A stretch of 64,000 nucleotides of DNA from Microvirga lotononidis. Lineage in GTDB: Bacteria > Pseudomonadota > Alphaproteobacteria > Rhizobiales > Beijerinckiaceae. Positions 9,790-18,867 of the stretch are shown here, in pieces (position 1 is the stretch's first letter; the number at the start of each line of letters is the position of its first letter). A model generated the notes under the pieces. The model was not told the DNA's origin. It saw only the letters and a program-made list of their open reading frames with translations, and searched no databases. Made by a program: the position numbers and the translations under genes. The stretch covers positions 1 to 64,000 of the forward strand of contig NZ_CP141050.1 of assembly GCF_034627025.1 (NCBI RefSeq), in the 5' to 3' direction.

Positions 9790-10161
9790 TCATGGGTCCA
9801 AAGGTTCTTTAACTAGCTCAACACTTGGGTTTGGGACCCACCCCAGTTGCCCAGCCACGTGTGCATATAGCTGCGTGGTGAGGAAGTGGTCCCTAACCGC
9901 CATGACCACATCGCGCCTACCTGAGTATCTCCAGTGGGGACCATCTCGCCCCGCTGTTTCCATGACTTCGGTATCAACGGACACGAGGCCATGATGCCGG
10001 TTAAGCTCAAAGTTGATCCTGTACTCGTCAGAACGCTTGTGCCCTCTCTCCTGAACCTTCACATCAGCCACGACCAGAATATCGCTTCGGCTTCGCAAGG
10101 GCTTGGCTGAGAGTTTCAGGGTGTCCCATAAGATCACTGGACGTGTTACAGTGTCGGCCAT
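9790..10161 (-). CDS. Orphan hypothetical protein
   Basis: A 123-residue protein I do not recognise. Composition is soluble and mixed, with no signal peptide or membrane segment. The start is supported by GGAG about eight bases upstream. Segments such as SDILVVADVKVQERGHKRSDEYRINFELNRHHG look like alternating beta strands. It is separated from the preceding gene by 143 bases and transcribed toward it. Coding potential looks real, but no function can be proposed. Confidence 0.5.
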   Translation of the reverse strand: MADTVTRPVILWDTLKLSAKPLRSRSDILVVADVKVQERGHKRSDEYRINFELNRHHGLVSVDTEVMETAGRDGPHWRYSGRRDVVMAVRDHFLTTQLYAHVAGQLGWVPNPSVELVKEPLDP

Positions 10162-10426
10162 GGCTGTTCTCCAGACCAGTTCGGGCGCAACTCCCTTCGT
10201 GTTGGGGATTATACCGTGCTTTACGGGAAATGTGTGGAGGCAATGCGGATGTGAGAGAGGCAGGGAACTCTAGAATTTCTCCGGCGGCCTCACGTGTCTC
10301 TCGGGTCCAACATCAACAAGAACAAGGCCTTTAGCGGTATTCTCAAAATACCACTGCCATCCCACCCCTCGACCCGCTGCGGACCTTCCAGTGGCGATGT
10401 ACTCCAAACCATCCGCTGTGGAGAAC

Positions 10427-11146
10427 TCATGTATGGGTCCCACTCTCCTCCGGAAGGACCACCATTCCCGAGAAAGGCTCGATCCACGCTATCTGATCAA
10501 CCACCGCCTTCACACCGGGCACGTTCTCGGCTACCACCTTGGCCGCCTGCCGCTCGCGTTCATCGAAGATGGTGCCGGTCAAGGTCACTACCCCGTTCTC
10601 GACGCGCACCCTGATGAATTTGCTGCCCCACTTCTGCTCGTCCAATTTCACCAGTACGGCCTCCCGGATCCGATCATCGGTGACGCAGTATGAGGCATTC
10701 GTCGGCATGGTCCGCGCCAGGGCCCGCAGGACGTCGGAGCGTGCCACGATCCCGACCACCTTGCGGCTCTCGAGCACCGGCAGCCGCTTGATGCCGTGGC
10801 GGCCCATCGCCGTGACGACCTCCTCGAGCGGCGCATCCCGGCGCGTCGTCACGGGATCACCCGACATCACCTGCTCGACCTTGCGGCCGTGGGTCCTGAC
10901 ATATTCGTCGGCCAGCGTTCCGGGACCGACGAGGAACTCCAGCCATGAGGACCGCTTGCGGTCGGTGCCCAGCTCCCCCCGGCGCAGGAGGTCACCTTCG
11001 CTGATCATCCCGACGAGCGTGCCGTCCCGGGTGGTGACCGGAAGGCCGCTGATCCGATCCGCCAGCATGAGCCTTGCTGCTTCAGCGACGGTGGCGGATG
11101 GTTCGACGCTGATCACCGGTGTGGCCATGACATCCTCAACGATCAT
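10427..11146 (-). CDS. CBS-domain pair with C-terminal BON domain
   Basis: About 239 residues. CBS domain 1 spans about residues 5-60 (VEDVMATPVISVEPSATVAE), CBS domain 2 about 90-145 (VEQVMSGDPVTTRRDAPLEE), and a BON domain about 155-225 (VENGVVTLTGTIFDERERQA). CBS pairs sense adenine nucleotides or similar ligands; BON domains often bind membranes. There is no signal peptide, so it is probably cytosolic. The start at 11146 follows AGGAGGGA, a near-ideal ribosome binding site. Such CBS-BON proteins are common in Hyphomicrobiales stress regions. Ligand and target are unknown. Confidence 0.9.
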   Translation of the reverse strand: MIVEDVMATPVISVEPSATVAEAARLMLADRISGLPVTTRDGTLVGMISEGDLLRRGELGTDRKRSSWLEFLVGPGTLADEYVRTHGRKVEQVMSGDPVTTRRDAPLEEVVTAMGRHGIKRLPVLESRKVVGIVARSDVLRALARTMPTNASYCVTDDRIREAVLVKLDEQKWGSKFIRVRVENGVVTLTGTIFDERERQAAKVVAENVPGVKAVVDQIAWIEPFSGMVVLPEESGTHT

Positions 11147-11320
11147 GGATCCCTCCTGAAGGCATGGGTGCATGTCCCGGCTCGTGGCCGGCGAACCCAA
11201 CAACGGGGCAACGGCCACCCGTTCGCGAGGTGCCCCGGGGACATGCGATGATCGCGTGATGCGGGGCGGACCGCGCCCCCGGGGAATCCGTTCGACCGGA
11301 TTCTTCGTGATCAGTTTGAG

Positions 11321-11914
11321 TCACTGCGACAAGACCTCGTCATGTGCCTCCTGGGGAGCAGGTTCCTCGGCCGGGTACGTTGTCGTGGTGAACAGCAGCC
11401 AAAGGCCCAGTGCGAGCACGAGAACCTCGATGAAGGTCATGAGGATGACGACTGTCAGGCTGAGGATATCGCCCGCCGAAACCCACGTCGCCGGCCCATC
11501 TGTGGTCTGGATCACGTTGATGCCAGCTTGCGGTGCACGGAGGAAGTATAGGAACAGTTGCACAGCCTCGAACAGAATGATGAGCATCGAGAGGACAAGG
11601 CTCATTGCACTTGCCGCGACGCCCGTCCATACGATCTGCCGCAGCGAGGCCATGGATAGGCCGCGTGCCGGATCGGCGATGCGGTCCGCGAGCAAGATGT
11701 ACCGATAGGACCAGGCTGTCGTGAACGCCAACCCGAGCAAGCTTACGCCAGTGAGGTATTGGATCAGCGTTGGGTTATCGCGCGTCCCCATACCCGTCCT
11801 GCGGTCCAAGACGATGGCGGAGATGGCCATGGCGACGGAGACCACGCCGATGCCCACCTGCGCCCAGAATCCGATCCGGCCCATCCGCAGGAATGCCTTC
11901 GCAAGATCGCCCAT
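11321..11914 (-). CDS. DUF3611-like four-helix membrane protein
   Basis: About 197 residues with four hydrophobic segments, including IGFWAQVGIGVVSVAMAISAIVL, YLTGVSLLGLAFTTAWSY and, near the end, ILSLTVVILMTFIEVLVLALGLWLLF. The opening RMGRIGFWAQVGIGVV matches the DUF3611 pattern. The start at 11914 (MGDLAK) is chosen because GGAGG lies about seven bases upstream. Function is unknown. It is transcribed leftward behind the CBS-BON gene's promoter, 174 bases away. Confidence 0.7.
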   Translation of the reverse strand: MGDLAKAFLRMGRIGFWAQVGIGVVSVAMAISAIVLDRRTGMGTRDNPTLIQYLTGVSLLGLAFTTAWSYRYILLADRIADPARGLSMASLRQIVWTGVAASAMSLVLSMLIILFEAVQLFLYFLRAPQAGINVIQTTDGPATWVSAGDILSLTVVILMTFIEVLVLALGLWLLFTTTTYPAEEPAPQEAHDEVLSQ

Positions 11915-12411
11915 CCTGCAACCTCCCGCGCGAGGGTGTCCCGCCACTCAGCCAACGCCACTTGAGCACGTCCCATTGCCGTGGCTGGTGGCTCCGCAAG
12001 TCCATGGCTCGATCCTTCATTCCAGGGACATGCGGGGAACTGCCGACGTGCTTGAGCGGGGAAGTCCAAGCACATCGGCGTCGCTGCGCATGACCGGGAG
12101 TTTGCGCGTCCCGCGGGTATTTTCAATTGGGGAAATCCCTGACCCACCGCGAGGAATGCCCGCACAGGTCCCTTGGCGATTCCTCGGCCGTGGCGGAAGC
12201 CGCTCCGGCCGACTTCCCGTCACCATCCCTGCACCCCTTGGGGCCGCGCTCCAGACGCAGGAACATGGGGTGCACGGCGCCGGCACCGATCGACGGGATC
12301 TTGCTTGCGTCCATTGGGAATTGCCTCCCGAGCAACAAATGCAAGAATGAGGTGCGTTGCACGCATCCGATCGAATCCCCTTTCCCTGACCTCAGCGTGG
12401 GAACGGATCGA
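11915..12411. other. Intergenic region between divergent genes
   Basis: About 500 bases separating the leftward DUF3611-like gene from a rightward membrane protein gene. It contains one copy of the GGG-N5-CCC-YGA motif at 12127-12142. No open frame here has a convincing start or composition. Confidence 0.5.
12127..12142 (+). promoter_or_regulatory. GGG-N5-CCC motif, copy 1
   Basis: Reads TTGGGGAAATCCCTGA. It is one of ten related intergenic copies in this window (see findings). It lies in the divergent gap between the DUF3611-like gene and the gene at 12412. A regulator-binding role is inferred from recurrence only. Confidence 0.4.
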
Positions 12412-13008
12412 ATGGCACAGCTCAAGGAACTCACGGCAGCCTTCTCCGCCGCCGGCGGGCATCGCCGATATATCTTGCCGTCCCTAACGGTCGCCGCCGG
12501 CGGGCTGCTGGACTTTGCGATGCTCAAGTTCGGTATCCTGATCGATGCGGACGGCCCCTTCGCGTATCTGCCCTTCGCCATTGCCATTGCGATCGCCGGT
12601 ACCATGATCATGTGGTGGCTGCTGGATTATGCCGCGAGCGGCAGGACGGAGCTGAGAGGCATCGCGGATACCGAAAGGGCGCTGGACGAACTGTCGTCCT
12701 ATTTCGACGAGGGGAGCTCCCAAGTCTTCAACGCCGTGGTCGAGAGCGATGCCGATTTCGAGAAATGGCAGCGGCGACGTGCGGAATGGCATGAGAAGGT
12801 GCAGCAGTACTTGCAGGTGAACTTCGGGCTGCGCGAGCGGAACATCTTTCGCAACGTGATCCTCACCCAGTCCGTGCAGATCCCAGGCAGCTACAACGAC
12901 CAGCACAACCACGGGCGATGCCTGCTCATCCACCAGCTTGGGACGATCCGCGAAACGATCATCCGATACAGCGACCTAGCGGCAAAGCGCCGTGCGGAGA
13001 GCCGGTAA
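12412..13008 (+). CDS. Two-helix membrane protein with cytosolic helical domain, unknown
   Basis: About 198 residues. Two hydrophobic segments (about residues 20-42 and 48-68, the second ending GTMIMWWLLDYAAS) are followed by a soluble, charged, mostly helical region (ERALDELSSYFDEGSSQVF...WHEKVQQYLQVNFGLRE). I do not recognise the family. The start at 12412 is preferred to longer in-frame options because it puts the first hydrophobic segment close to the N-terminus and has a GGGAACGG patch upstream. One copy of the GGG-N5-CCC motif lies about 270 bases upstream. Confidence 0.6.
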   Translation: MAQLKELTAAFSAAGGHRRYILPSLTVAAGGLLDFAMLKFGILIDADGPFAYLPFAIAIAIAGTMIMWWLLDYAASGRTELRGIADTERALDELSSYFDEGSSQVFNAVVESDADFEKWQRRRAEWHEKVQQYLQVNFGLRERNIFRNVILTQSVQIPGSYNDQHNHGRCLLIHQLGTIRETIIRYSDLAAKRRAESR

Positions 13009-13138
13009 TCGGCAGGGTTCGCCCACCCGTCTCCGGCACCAAGCCGGCTGCCGCGATCATGCTGCGGCGCCGGCCCACGATGGGGCCGTCGGGCTGATGC
13101 GGTGGCGTCGAAGCCCTGCATGTGCGGATCACGCGTGG

Positions 13139-14629
13139 TCAGGGGGCCTGCCGCGGCATCCGGTCGATCCCTTCGGCAACCCTGCGCGCGATGTACGGGT
13201 AGAACGGGTTGGACGAGATCCGCACCAGCGCATCGAGCGGTACCACAAGGACGCCGCGCTCGCCCCGGGGCGTCAGGGTGCCGAGGTTGACGCCGAAGCT
13301 CTCGCCCGGGCCCGGTTGCGAGCCGTAGAGCGGATCCGTCTCCGGAAACGGAAGGGCGACGTGGGACAGCGAGAAGGCGGTCAGCGGGAACGCGAGGCCG
13401 AGTGCCGTAACCGTCTCGGCCGTCGCGCCGCTCTCCGTCGCCCTCTCGACGGCTTCCAGCGAGGACGTGTCGGCATTCGTGATGAGCGTCGTCCGGAATC
13501 TCCGCGGGGCAGGCGGCAGGATTCGGTCGACGGCCGTCTCCGCCGATCGGGCGATGAGCGGACCGAGCTTGACCGCCCGATTGAGGTCGAACAGCGTCAG
13601 CTCGCTGCCGTTGTTCGGCAGCCGCGCGTAGAGGTTCGAGACGATGGCGCGGGTGCTGACCGTGAAGTCGGCGACCGACTGGAACGTGTGGATCGGCGGG
13701 AGCCTGGCAATCGTGCCGCTGGCCTCCGCCCGCTGGAGCTGGCCCTGGAGCGCCTGGGTCACCTGGTACGACTGGCGTGCCCCGTTCACGGGAAACGAAT
13801 TGTACTTGAATGGATTGAACTCGGGAAGAATGCCGAGCCAAGCGGCCTTGGCGAAGGCCGGAAAGAAGGCGGGCAACCCGGCCAGCCCGGCGTAGCGCGC
13901 GAAGGCGGTGATGCCGATCATCGGAGAGAGAAGGACGAGCCGCTCCGGCCGTGCCAGCCGCTCGTCCTCGAGTGCATCAAGGGCATACTTCAGCGCGAGC
14001 GCGCCGCCGTTCGAGAACCCGACGACGTGCAGGGGCTTGCCCGGCCCGGCGCGGCGGACGGCCTCCCGCACGGCGAGCCGGGCCGCCGCCAACCAGTCCT
14101 CCCACTCCACCTCCGTGAGCGCTGCGGGAACGGTGCCGTGGCCAGGCAGGCGGATGCCGACGGCGACGAAGCCGCGGTCGCGGTAGACGGCGGCGAGATG
14201 GCGCATGCTGTAGGGGGCGTCGGTGAGCCCGTGCAGGAGCACGGCAGCTCCGATCGGAATGCCGTCAGGCTCCATGACATAGGAGCGGTTCCAGTCGGTC
14301 CCAAACGTCTGCGGGTCGACGGCACTGCCGGTGACATAGCGGTCCAGCGGGATCGCCGCACCGGCTTCCGGAGGGCGGAAGACCTCCCGCCTCACGTCGG
14401 CGATGAGTTGCCCCTCCACCCGGAGATACCCTGCCCAGTCCATGGCATCGATGGCGTCGGCATCGGGTTCGTCCGGCACGAAGGTGTGCCAAGCCTCCAA
14501 CGGCGGGGCGCGAAGGGCGTCATAGGCCCGGAACGAGAGACCGGCGACGACGAGGAACATGGTCAGCGTCACGAGGAGGCCTGCGCCGACCGCAACTCGC
14601 TTCAGCCCTGCACGGGTGATCAGCCTCAA
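13139..14629 (-). CDS. Large membrane-anchored alpha/beta hydrolase
   Basis: 496 residues, longer than a minimal alpha/beta hydrolase. An N-terminal hydrophobic segment (about residues 11-31) is probably an uncleaved anchor. HGLTD (about 133) fits the oxyanion hole. GFSNGG (Ser about 206) is the nucleophile elbow. A LPGHGT motif lies between them. Substrate cannot be told; it may be a lysophospholipase or esterase acting at the envelope. The start is a TTG, supported by GAGGAG seven bases upstream. Two tandem GGG-N5-CCC-like sites lie just upstream (14733-14770). Confidence 0.8.
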   Translation of the reverse strand: MRLITRAGLKRVAVGAGLLVTLTMFLVVAGLSFRAYDALRAPPLEAWHTFVPDEPDADAIDAMDWAGYLRVEGQLIADVRREVFRPPEAGAAIPLDRYVTGSAVDPQTFGTDWNRSYVMEPDGIPIGAAVLLHGLTDAPYSMRHLAAVYRDRGFVAVGIRLPGHGTVPAALTEVEWEDWLAAARLAVREAVRRAGPGKPLHVVGFSNGGALALKYALDALEDERLARPERLVLLSPMIGITAFARYAGLAGLPAFFPAFAKAAWLGILPEFNPFKYNSFPVNGARQSYQVTQALQGQLQRAEASGTIARLPPIHTFQSVADFTVSTRAIVSNLYARLPNNGSELTLFDLNRAVKLGPLIARSAETAVDRILPPAPRRFRTTLITNADTSSLEAVERATESGATAETVTALGLAFPLTAFSLSHVALPFPETDPLYGSQPGPGESFGVNLGTLTPRGERGVLVVPLDALVRISSNPFYPYIARRVAEGIDRMPRQAP

Positions 14630-14732
14630 GGTGCGCTCCTCGGTGCCCCGAGCCGGGTCCGAGCGGCAAAATCAAGCCCGGTCCCGTCACGGGACGATCC
14701 TTGAGGTTCGCCCCCACCGATTGCACTTGCCA

Positions 14733-14749
14733 TTGGGAAAAACCCCGAA
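14733..14749 (+). promoter_or_regulatory. GGG-N5-CCC motif, copy 2
   Basis: Reads TTGGGAAAAACCCCGAA. It lies about 105 bases upstream of the TTG start of the leftward hydrolase gene and downstream of the receiver-only regulator gene. It is the strongest of a tandem pair; the second copy begins 22 bases on, about two helical turns. Confidence 0.4.
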
Positions 14750-14754
14750 CCATC

Positions 14755-14770
14755 AAGGAAGAAACCCTGA
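14755..14770 (+). promoter_or_regulatory. GGG-N5-CCC motif, weaker tandem copy 3
   Basis: Reads AAGGAAGAAACCCTGA, with GGA in place of GGG. It has the same orientation as the copy at 14733 and is spaced 22 bases from it. The pairing makes it more believable than its imperfect sequence alone. Confidence 0.3.
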
Positions 14771-14851
14771 GCCGGGCTGATTTGATCGACTGCCCTTGCA
14801 GTCCGCTCCCGGCTGGGCGCCGGCAGGGGCCTGCTCCCGATTGTCCCTTCG

Positions 14852-15307
14852 TCAATCCGGCTCGGCGGCACGCTTGCCGAGGCACGCGTCTAGGAGGTCC
14901 CTCGGCACACTGTCCGGGAAGAAGGGTTCGTGCCGCGACAGCGCCTCGACCGCCGCGATCAGGTACCGGCGCGCCTCGGACTTGGATAGGTAGCCGCGGG
15001 CACCGGCCTCAAGCAGCTTCCGAATCAGTTGCCTGCCCCCATGTATGGTGAAGAGCAGCACTTCGGTCGCAGGGCATGACGCGCGGATCGCCCGGGCGGC
15101 CTCGATGCCGTTCTGGAGCGGAAGCCGGTAATCCAGAATCGCGACATCCGGGCGGGTCTCGGCGGCGAGTTCAACCGCCTGAAGGCCGTTGGCGGCTTCC
15201 GCCACAATCTCCCACCCTGGCTGCCCGCTGAGGATCGCGCGAAGGCTGGACCGCACCTCGGCGTGATCATCGGCGATCAGGATGCGGATTGTGGCTGAAC
15301 GCGTCAT
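14852..15307 (-). CDS. Receiver-only response regulator (NarL-type, no output domain)
   Basis: 151 residues forming one complete receiver domain: acidic pair DD at about 13-14, phospho-acceptor Asp about 59 (AILDYRLP), conserved Thr/Lys region (LLFTIHG, YLSKSEARR). It aligns closely with the receiver of the NarL-type regulator at 20341-20973, sharing QPGWE-VAEA, AVELAAET, AILDY-LP and LLEAGARGYL. It stops where that protein begins its helix-turn-helix, and no HTH is visible in the next bases in any frame. It could be a phosphate sink or a truncated paralogue. Confidence 0.88.
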   Translation of the reverse strand: MTRSATIRILIADDHAEVRSSLRAILSGQPGWEIVAEAANGLQAVELAAETRPDVAILDYRLPLQNGIEAARAIRASCPATEVLLFTIHGGRQLIRKLLEAGARGYLSKSEARRYLIAAVEALSRHEPFFPDSVPRDLLDACLGKRAAEPD

Positions 15308-15418
15308 CGACGAAGAACCTCACGGGGATCGGGCGCCATGGCTCATGGTCCAGGCGCGACCCCGAACGCTGCATGAACGGCTGCCGGGACGGGGGCGCGG
15401 CGAACGCTCACCACGCTG

Positions 15419-15772
15419 TCATCCCCCAACGGCCACGAACAGCGACTGCCGGTCGCGGTTGATCCGCAGCAGGACTGGCCTGTTCTGCCCCTGGGCCTCA
15501 GTCCAGGCATTCGCGACTTCGGCGGGGGCGGTCACGGGCCGGTTGCTGGCCGAGACGATGGCGTCTACCGGCCGCAGCCCGGTTTCGGCCGCGGGACTGC
15601 CGGGCTCGACCTGCTGGATCAGGAGACCCGACGTTCCCAGCTCGAGGCCGAGCCGGCCGCGGGCCGCCTCCGGCACCGGGGCCAGGGCCATGCCGAGCCG
15701 CCTGCCACCGGCACTCGAGCCCTTGAGTGCGGCCTGCTGCGGCTGCCCGTCCGGCCGCGGCCCGATGGTCAT
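15419..15772 (-). CDS. Detached C-terminal PDZ domain of HtrA/DegP
   Basis: 117 residues starting MTIGPRPDGQ. A PDZ fold follows (LGLELGTSGLLIQQVEPGSPAAETGLRPVDAIVSASNRPV). It is what would be the last PDZ domain of the upstream protease, in another frame. The upstream stop and this ATG overlap as ATGA, and AAGGAG sits five bases before the ATG, so independent coupled translation is plausible. A single-base frameshift (real or sequencing error) is the alternative. It has no signal peptide, so a separately made product would stay in the cytosol. Confidence 0.65.
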   Translation of the reverse strand: MTIGPRPDGQPQQAALKGSSAGGRRLGMALAPVPEAARGRLGLELGTSGLLIQQVEPGSPAAETGLRPVDAIVSASNRPVTAPAEVANAWTEAQGQNRPVLLRINRDRQSLFVAVGG

Positions 15773-16842
15773 GCCAGCTCCTTCGTCCGCCCGTCGCCGA
15801 AGACGGTGATCCGGGCCTCGGTGCCGGGCTTCGCCGCCGCAACCGCCCGCGACAGGTGGCGTCCGCTCTCGACCGGATTGCCGCTGAAGGCCGTGACGAT
15901 GTCGCCGACCCTCAGTCCTGCCCGTGCGGCCGGGCCGCCGGGTTCCACCGCGGCAACGAGCACGCCCATCTCGTTCGGGCGGCCGAGCGCCTGGGCATTC
16001 GCGGGGGTGAGTTCCTGCAAGCTCACCCCGATGTGCCCGCGCTCGACCCATCCGGTCCGGATCAACTGGTCGGTGACGCTCCTGGTGACACGGGACGGTA
16101 CGGCAAAACCGATGCCGACATTGCCACCGATGGGCGAGAAGATCGCCGTGTCGACACCGATCACCTCGCCGCGGGCGTTGAACAGCGGGCCGCCGGAATT
16201 GCCGCGGTTGATCAAGGCATCCGTCTGGAGGTAGTCATCGTACGGCCCCGACCGGATGTCGCGGGACTGCGCTGAGATCACGCCGACCCTGACCGTGCCG
16301 CCGAGCCCGAAGGGGCTACCGATGGCGATGGCCCACGAGCCGGGTTCGGCCGCATCGGAGTCGCCCCATGCGGTCACCATCATGCGGGGAGGCGGATCGA
16401 CCTTCAGCACCGCCAAGTCGGTAGCGGGATCGCGGCCGACGAGGCGCACCGGACCGCGGGTGCTGGTCCCGAACACGACCTGGACCTCCTCGGCATTGCC
16501 CATGACGTGATCGTTGGTCACCACGTGGCCGCCCGGGCTGATCACGAAACCGGCCCCGAGGGCCTCCCGCGGGTCCATGCGCTCCTCGAAGTAACGGCGG
16601 AAGAACTCGCGGAACGGCAGGTCCTCCGGCAGGGCCGGGGCAGTCTCCCGTTCCCGGACCCGCTGCCGGGCCGTGATGGCGATGACCGCCGGCATCCTCT
16701 CGCGCGCGATGGCCGTGAAGTCGGCCGGGGCGGAAGGCCCCTGGGCGAGGGCCGGCGTGACCGTCGCGGAACCTGCCGCACCGACGAGGGCGCCTGCGAT
16801 CACAAAGGAGCAAAGGGTCGTTTGCCATGTCCGAAGCGGCAT
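15769..16842 (-). CDS. HtrA/DegP-type periplasmic serine protease (one PDZ domain in this frame)
   Basis: About 357 residues. An N-terminal signal peptide ends near PALAQ. The trypsin-like domain carries His (VTNDHVMG, about 112), Asp (ATDLAVLKV, about 142) and Ser (GNSGGPLF, about 216), so the triad is complete. One PDZ domain follows (about 260-345). Typical DegP proteins have two PDZ domains and about 450-500 residues; here the frame stops at KELA and the second PDZ continues in a shifted frame. The start at 16842 is favoured by GGGGAG upstream. The role is protein quality control in the envelope. Confidence 0.85.
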   Translation of the reverse strand: MPLRTWQTTLCSFVIAGALVGAAGSATVTPALAQGPSAPADFTAIARERMPAVIAITARQRVRERETAPALPEDLPFREFFRRYFEERMDPREALGAGFVISPGGHVVTNDHVMGNAEEVQVVFGTSTRGPVRLVGRDPATDLAVLKVDPPPRMMVTAWGDSDAAEPGSWAIAIGSPFGLGGTVRVGVISAQSRDIRSGPYDDYLQTDALINRGNSGGPLFNARGEVIGVDTAIFSPIGGNVGIGFAVPSRVTRSVTDQLIRTGWVERGHIGVSLQELTPANAQALGRPNEMGVLVAAVEPGGPAARAGLRVGDIVTAFSGNPVESGRHLSRAVAAAKPGTEARITVFGDGRTKELA

Positions 16843-16905
16843 GCGGCGTCTCCCCGGCAATGCCAGAGCCGACCCCAGTTTCCTCCCGACCGGGCCGCCT
16901 GCCTA

Positions 16906-16921
16906 TGCGGATGAACCCCGA
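16906..16921 (+). promoter_or_regulatory. GGG-N5-CCC motif, copy 4 (imperfect)
   Basis: Reads TGCGGATGAACCCCGA and continues as GATC, like the copies at 21037 and 24266. It lies in the divergent gap between HtrA and the AI-2E family gene. The left half is CGG instead of GGG. Confidence 0.3.
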
Positions 16922-17050
16922 GATCGGGGCGCGCGATGGCCGAGAGGACGCGGGCATGAATCCTGACGGGAGCGGGGTACTCGCCTTGATTGACGCGGCG
17001 CCTCGGGCTTGGTCGAATGCCGTGCGCACACGGTTCGGGATGACAGGCGC

Positions 17051-18117
17051 ATGACGAAGGCAAGGATCCTCAATGCCTGGACGGGCGTGATCGGCGTGGT
17101 GGCCGTGCTCGCCGCCCTGTCCGTCGCCAGGGCGGTGTTCGCGCCGGTCGCCTTCGCCCTGTTCCTGATCGCCCTCCTGTGGCCGTTGCAGCGCCGGTTC
17201 CAGGCGAGGATGCCCCGGCTCGTTGCCCTGGCCGCCACGGTCGTGGTGCTCGTCACGACGTTCACCGCGTTCGCCTCCCTGGCCGCCTGGGCCTTCGGGC
17301 GCGTGGGGCATTGGATCGTCGCCGACATTGGCCGCCTTCAGGCCTACTACGACCGGACGACGCTCTGGCTCGAGGAGCACGGGATCGCGGTTGCGAGCCT
17401 GTGGGCGGATCATTTCAACGTGGGGTGGCTCCTGGCCCTCATGCAGAGGTTCACCAGCCAGGTGAACACGACCCTGAGCTTCTGGGTGGTGGTGCTGGTC
17501 TACGTGATCATTGGCCTGCTGGAGGTGGATGGCACCGCCCGCAAGATCGAGGCGCTGCCGAACCGCACGATCGCCCGGCTCCTGGGCGAAGGCAGCGCGG
17601 CCGCGGCCGCCAAGTTCAGGAGGTTCATGGCGGTGCGGACCCTGATGAGCCTGCTGACCGGCGTCCTCGTCTGGCTCTTCGCGACCCTGTTCGGCCTGCC
17701 GCTCGCGCGGGAGTGGGGGTCATCGCCTTCGTGCTCAACTACATCCCGTTCATCGGTCCCATCATCGCCACCCTGTTCCCGACCCTGCTCGCGATGGTGG
17801 AGTTCGGGAGCTGGCAGGCCGTCGTGGCGGTGTTCGCCAGCCTCAACGTGATCCAGGCGGTGGTCGGCAGCTACGTCGAACCGCGCCTGTCCGGCACGGC
17901 CCTGTCGATGTCGCCGTCCATTGTCCTGTTCTCGATCTTCCTGTGGACGTTCCTGTGGGGCCTGTCGGGAACCTTCATCGGCGTCCCGATCGCGGTCGCG
18001 GTCCTGACCTTCTGCGCCCGGCATCCGGACACCCGATGGATGGCGATCCTGTTCGGGCCACCGGACCCGTCCATCGGCGAGGCGGATGCCCTGAGGAAGG
18101 ATGCGATCGGACGGTGA
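17051..18117 (+). pseudogene. AI-2E family transporter, broken by a one-base frameshift
   Basis: The first frame (17051 to about 17715) encodes hydrophobic segments of the AI-2E/PerM family; the second (about 17720-18117) gives the family's conserved core GVIAFVLNYIPFIGPIIATL and SYVEPRLSG. Joined they make about 355 residues, the usual length. The break lies in a run of five G at 17715-17719; a sixth G would restore LAREWGVIAFVLN exactly. This is either a real recent mutation or a homopolymer sequencing error. The family exports small molecules or acts as a Na+/H+ antiporter; the substrate here is unknown. Confidence 0.85.
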
Positions 18118-18133
18118 CCCTTCCGGCACCGTC

Positions 18134-18855
18134 TCACTCCGGGGGAGCCGCGGAGGTCCAGCCGGTCGCGTGGATGTGCGGCAGCCGGCTGAGCTCGCTG
18201 ACGAGCAGTTCTACGAGGGTATCCTCCTGGCGGGCCGTGTAGACGGTTGCCTGGACCTCGACCCGCGACGATCCTTCCGCAGTGTGGCTCTCGAGGCCTT
18301 GCAGCCGCAGTCCGCGGGCGCTCACCGCCTGGAGGAGCTGGGTGCGCACGGTCGCCTCGTCCCTGGCCGCGCATGTGAGCTCGATGACGTAGAACCGCTC
18401 GGCCATCCCGGGCTCCGGCCGCAATCGCTCGATCCAGGAGCCCGCACGTGAGAGCAGGAGGTTGGCTCCGATGATGAAGACGGCGGTCTCCGCGGCCTCG
18501 ATGGCAGACCATAGCCGGCCAGCACCCCGACCGCGCCGGTCGCCCAGACTGTGGCGGCCGTGCTGAGACCGCGCACGCTCAGGCCGTCGCGCATGATCAG
18601 CCCGGCACCGAGAAAGCCGATGTCCGTGACGACCTGGGCGCCCATGCGGGTCGCGTCTCCGACAGAGGGGAGCAGCCCCGGCACGGATGTGAACGCGGCC
18701 GCGCCGACTGCCACCAGGGCATGGGTGGCCAACCCGGCGTGGCGCTGCCGCCACTGCCGCTCAAGACCGATTGACGCGCCAAGGACGAGGCCAAGCGCGA
18801 GGTTGAGCGTGACCGACAGGACAGCGAGATTGCCAGAGGTCAGATTGGGTTCCAT
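18134..18855 (-). pseudogene. MgtC/SapB family protein, frameshifted
   Basis: The first part (start 18855) carries the MgtC core: ASIGLERQWRQRHAGLATHALVAVG and DIGFLGAGLIMRDG, with several membrane segments. Near 18507-18512 the frame changes; the second frame continues SAIEAAETAVFIIGANLLL and then a cytosolic ACT-like C-terminal domain ending TSAAPPE. Adding one base restores a normal protein of about 240 residues. MgtC proteins help survival in low magnesium and inhibit F-ATPase in some species. As written, the product would lose its C-terminal domain. Confidence 0.82.
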
Positions 18856-18867
18856 GCGCCTGCTTTC

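Noticed and set aside
13008..14704. A long forward frame opposite the alpha/beta hydrolase
   Set aside because: Arg/Gly/Asp-rich with no domain; it is the antisense shadow of the hydrolase gene in high-GC DNA.
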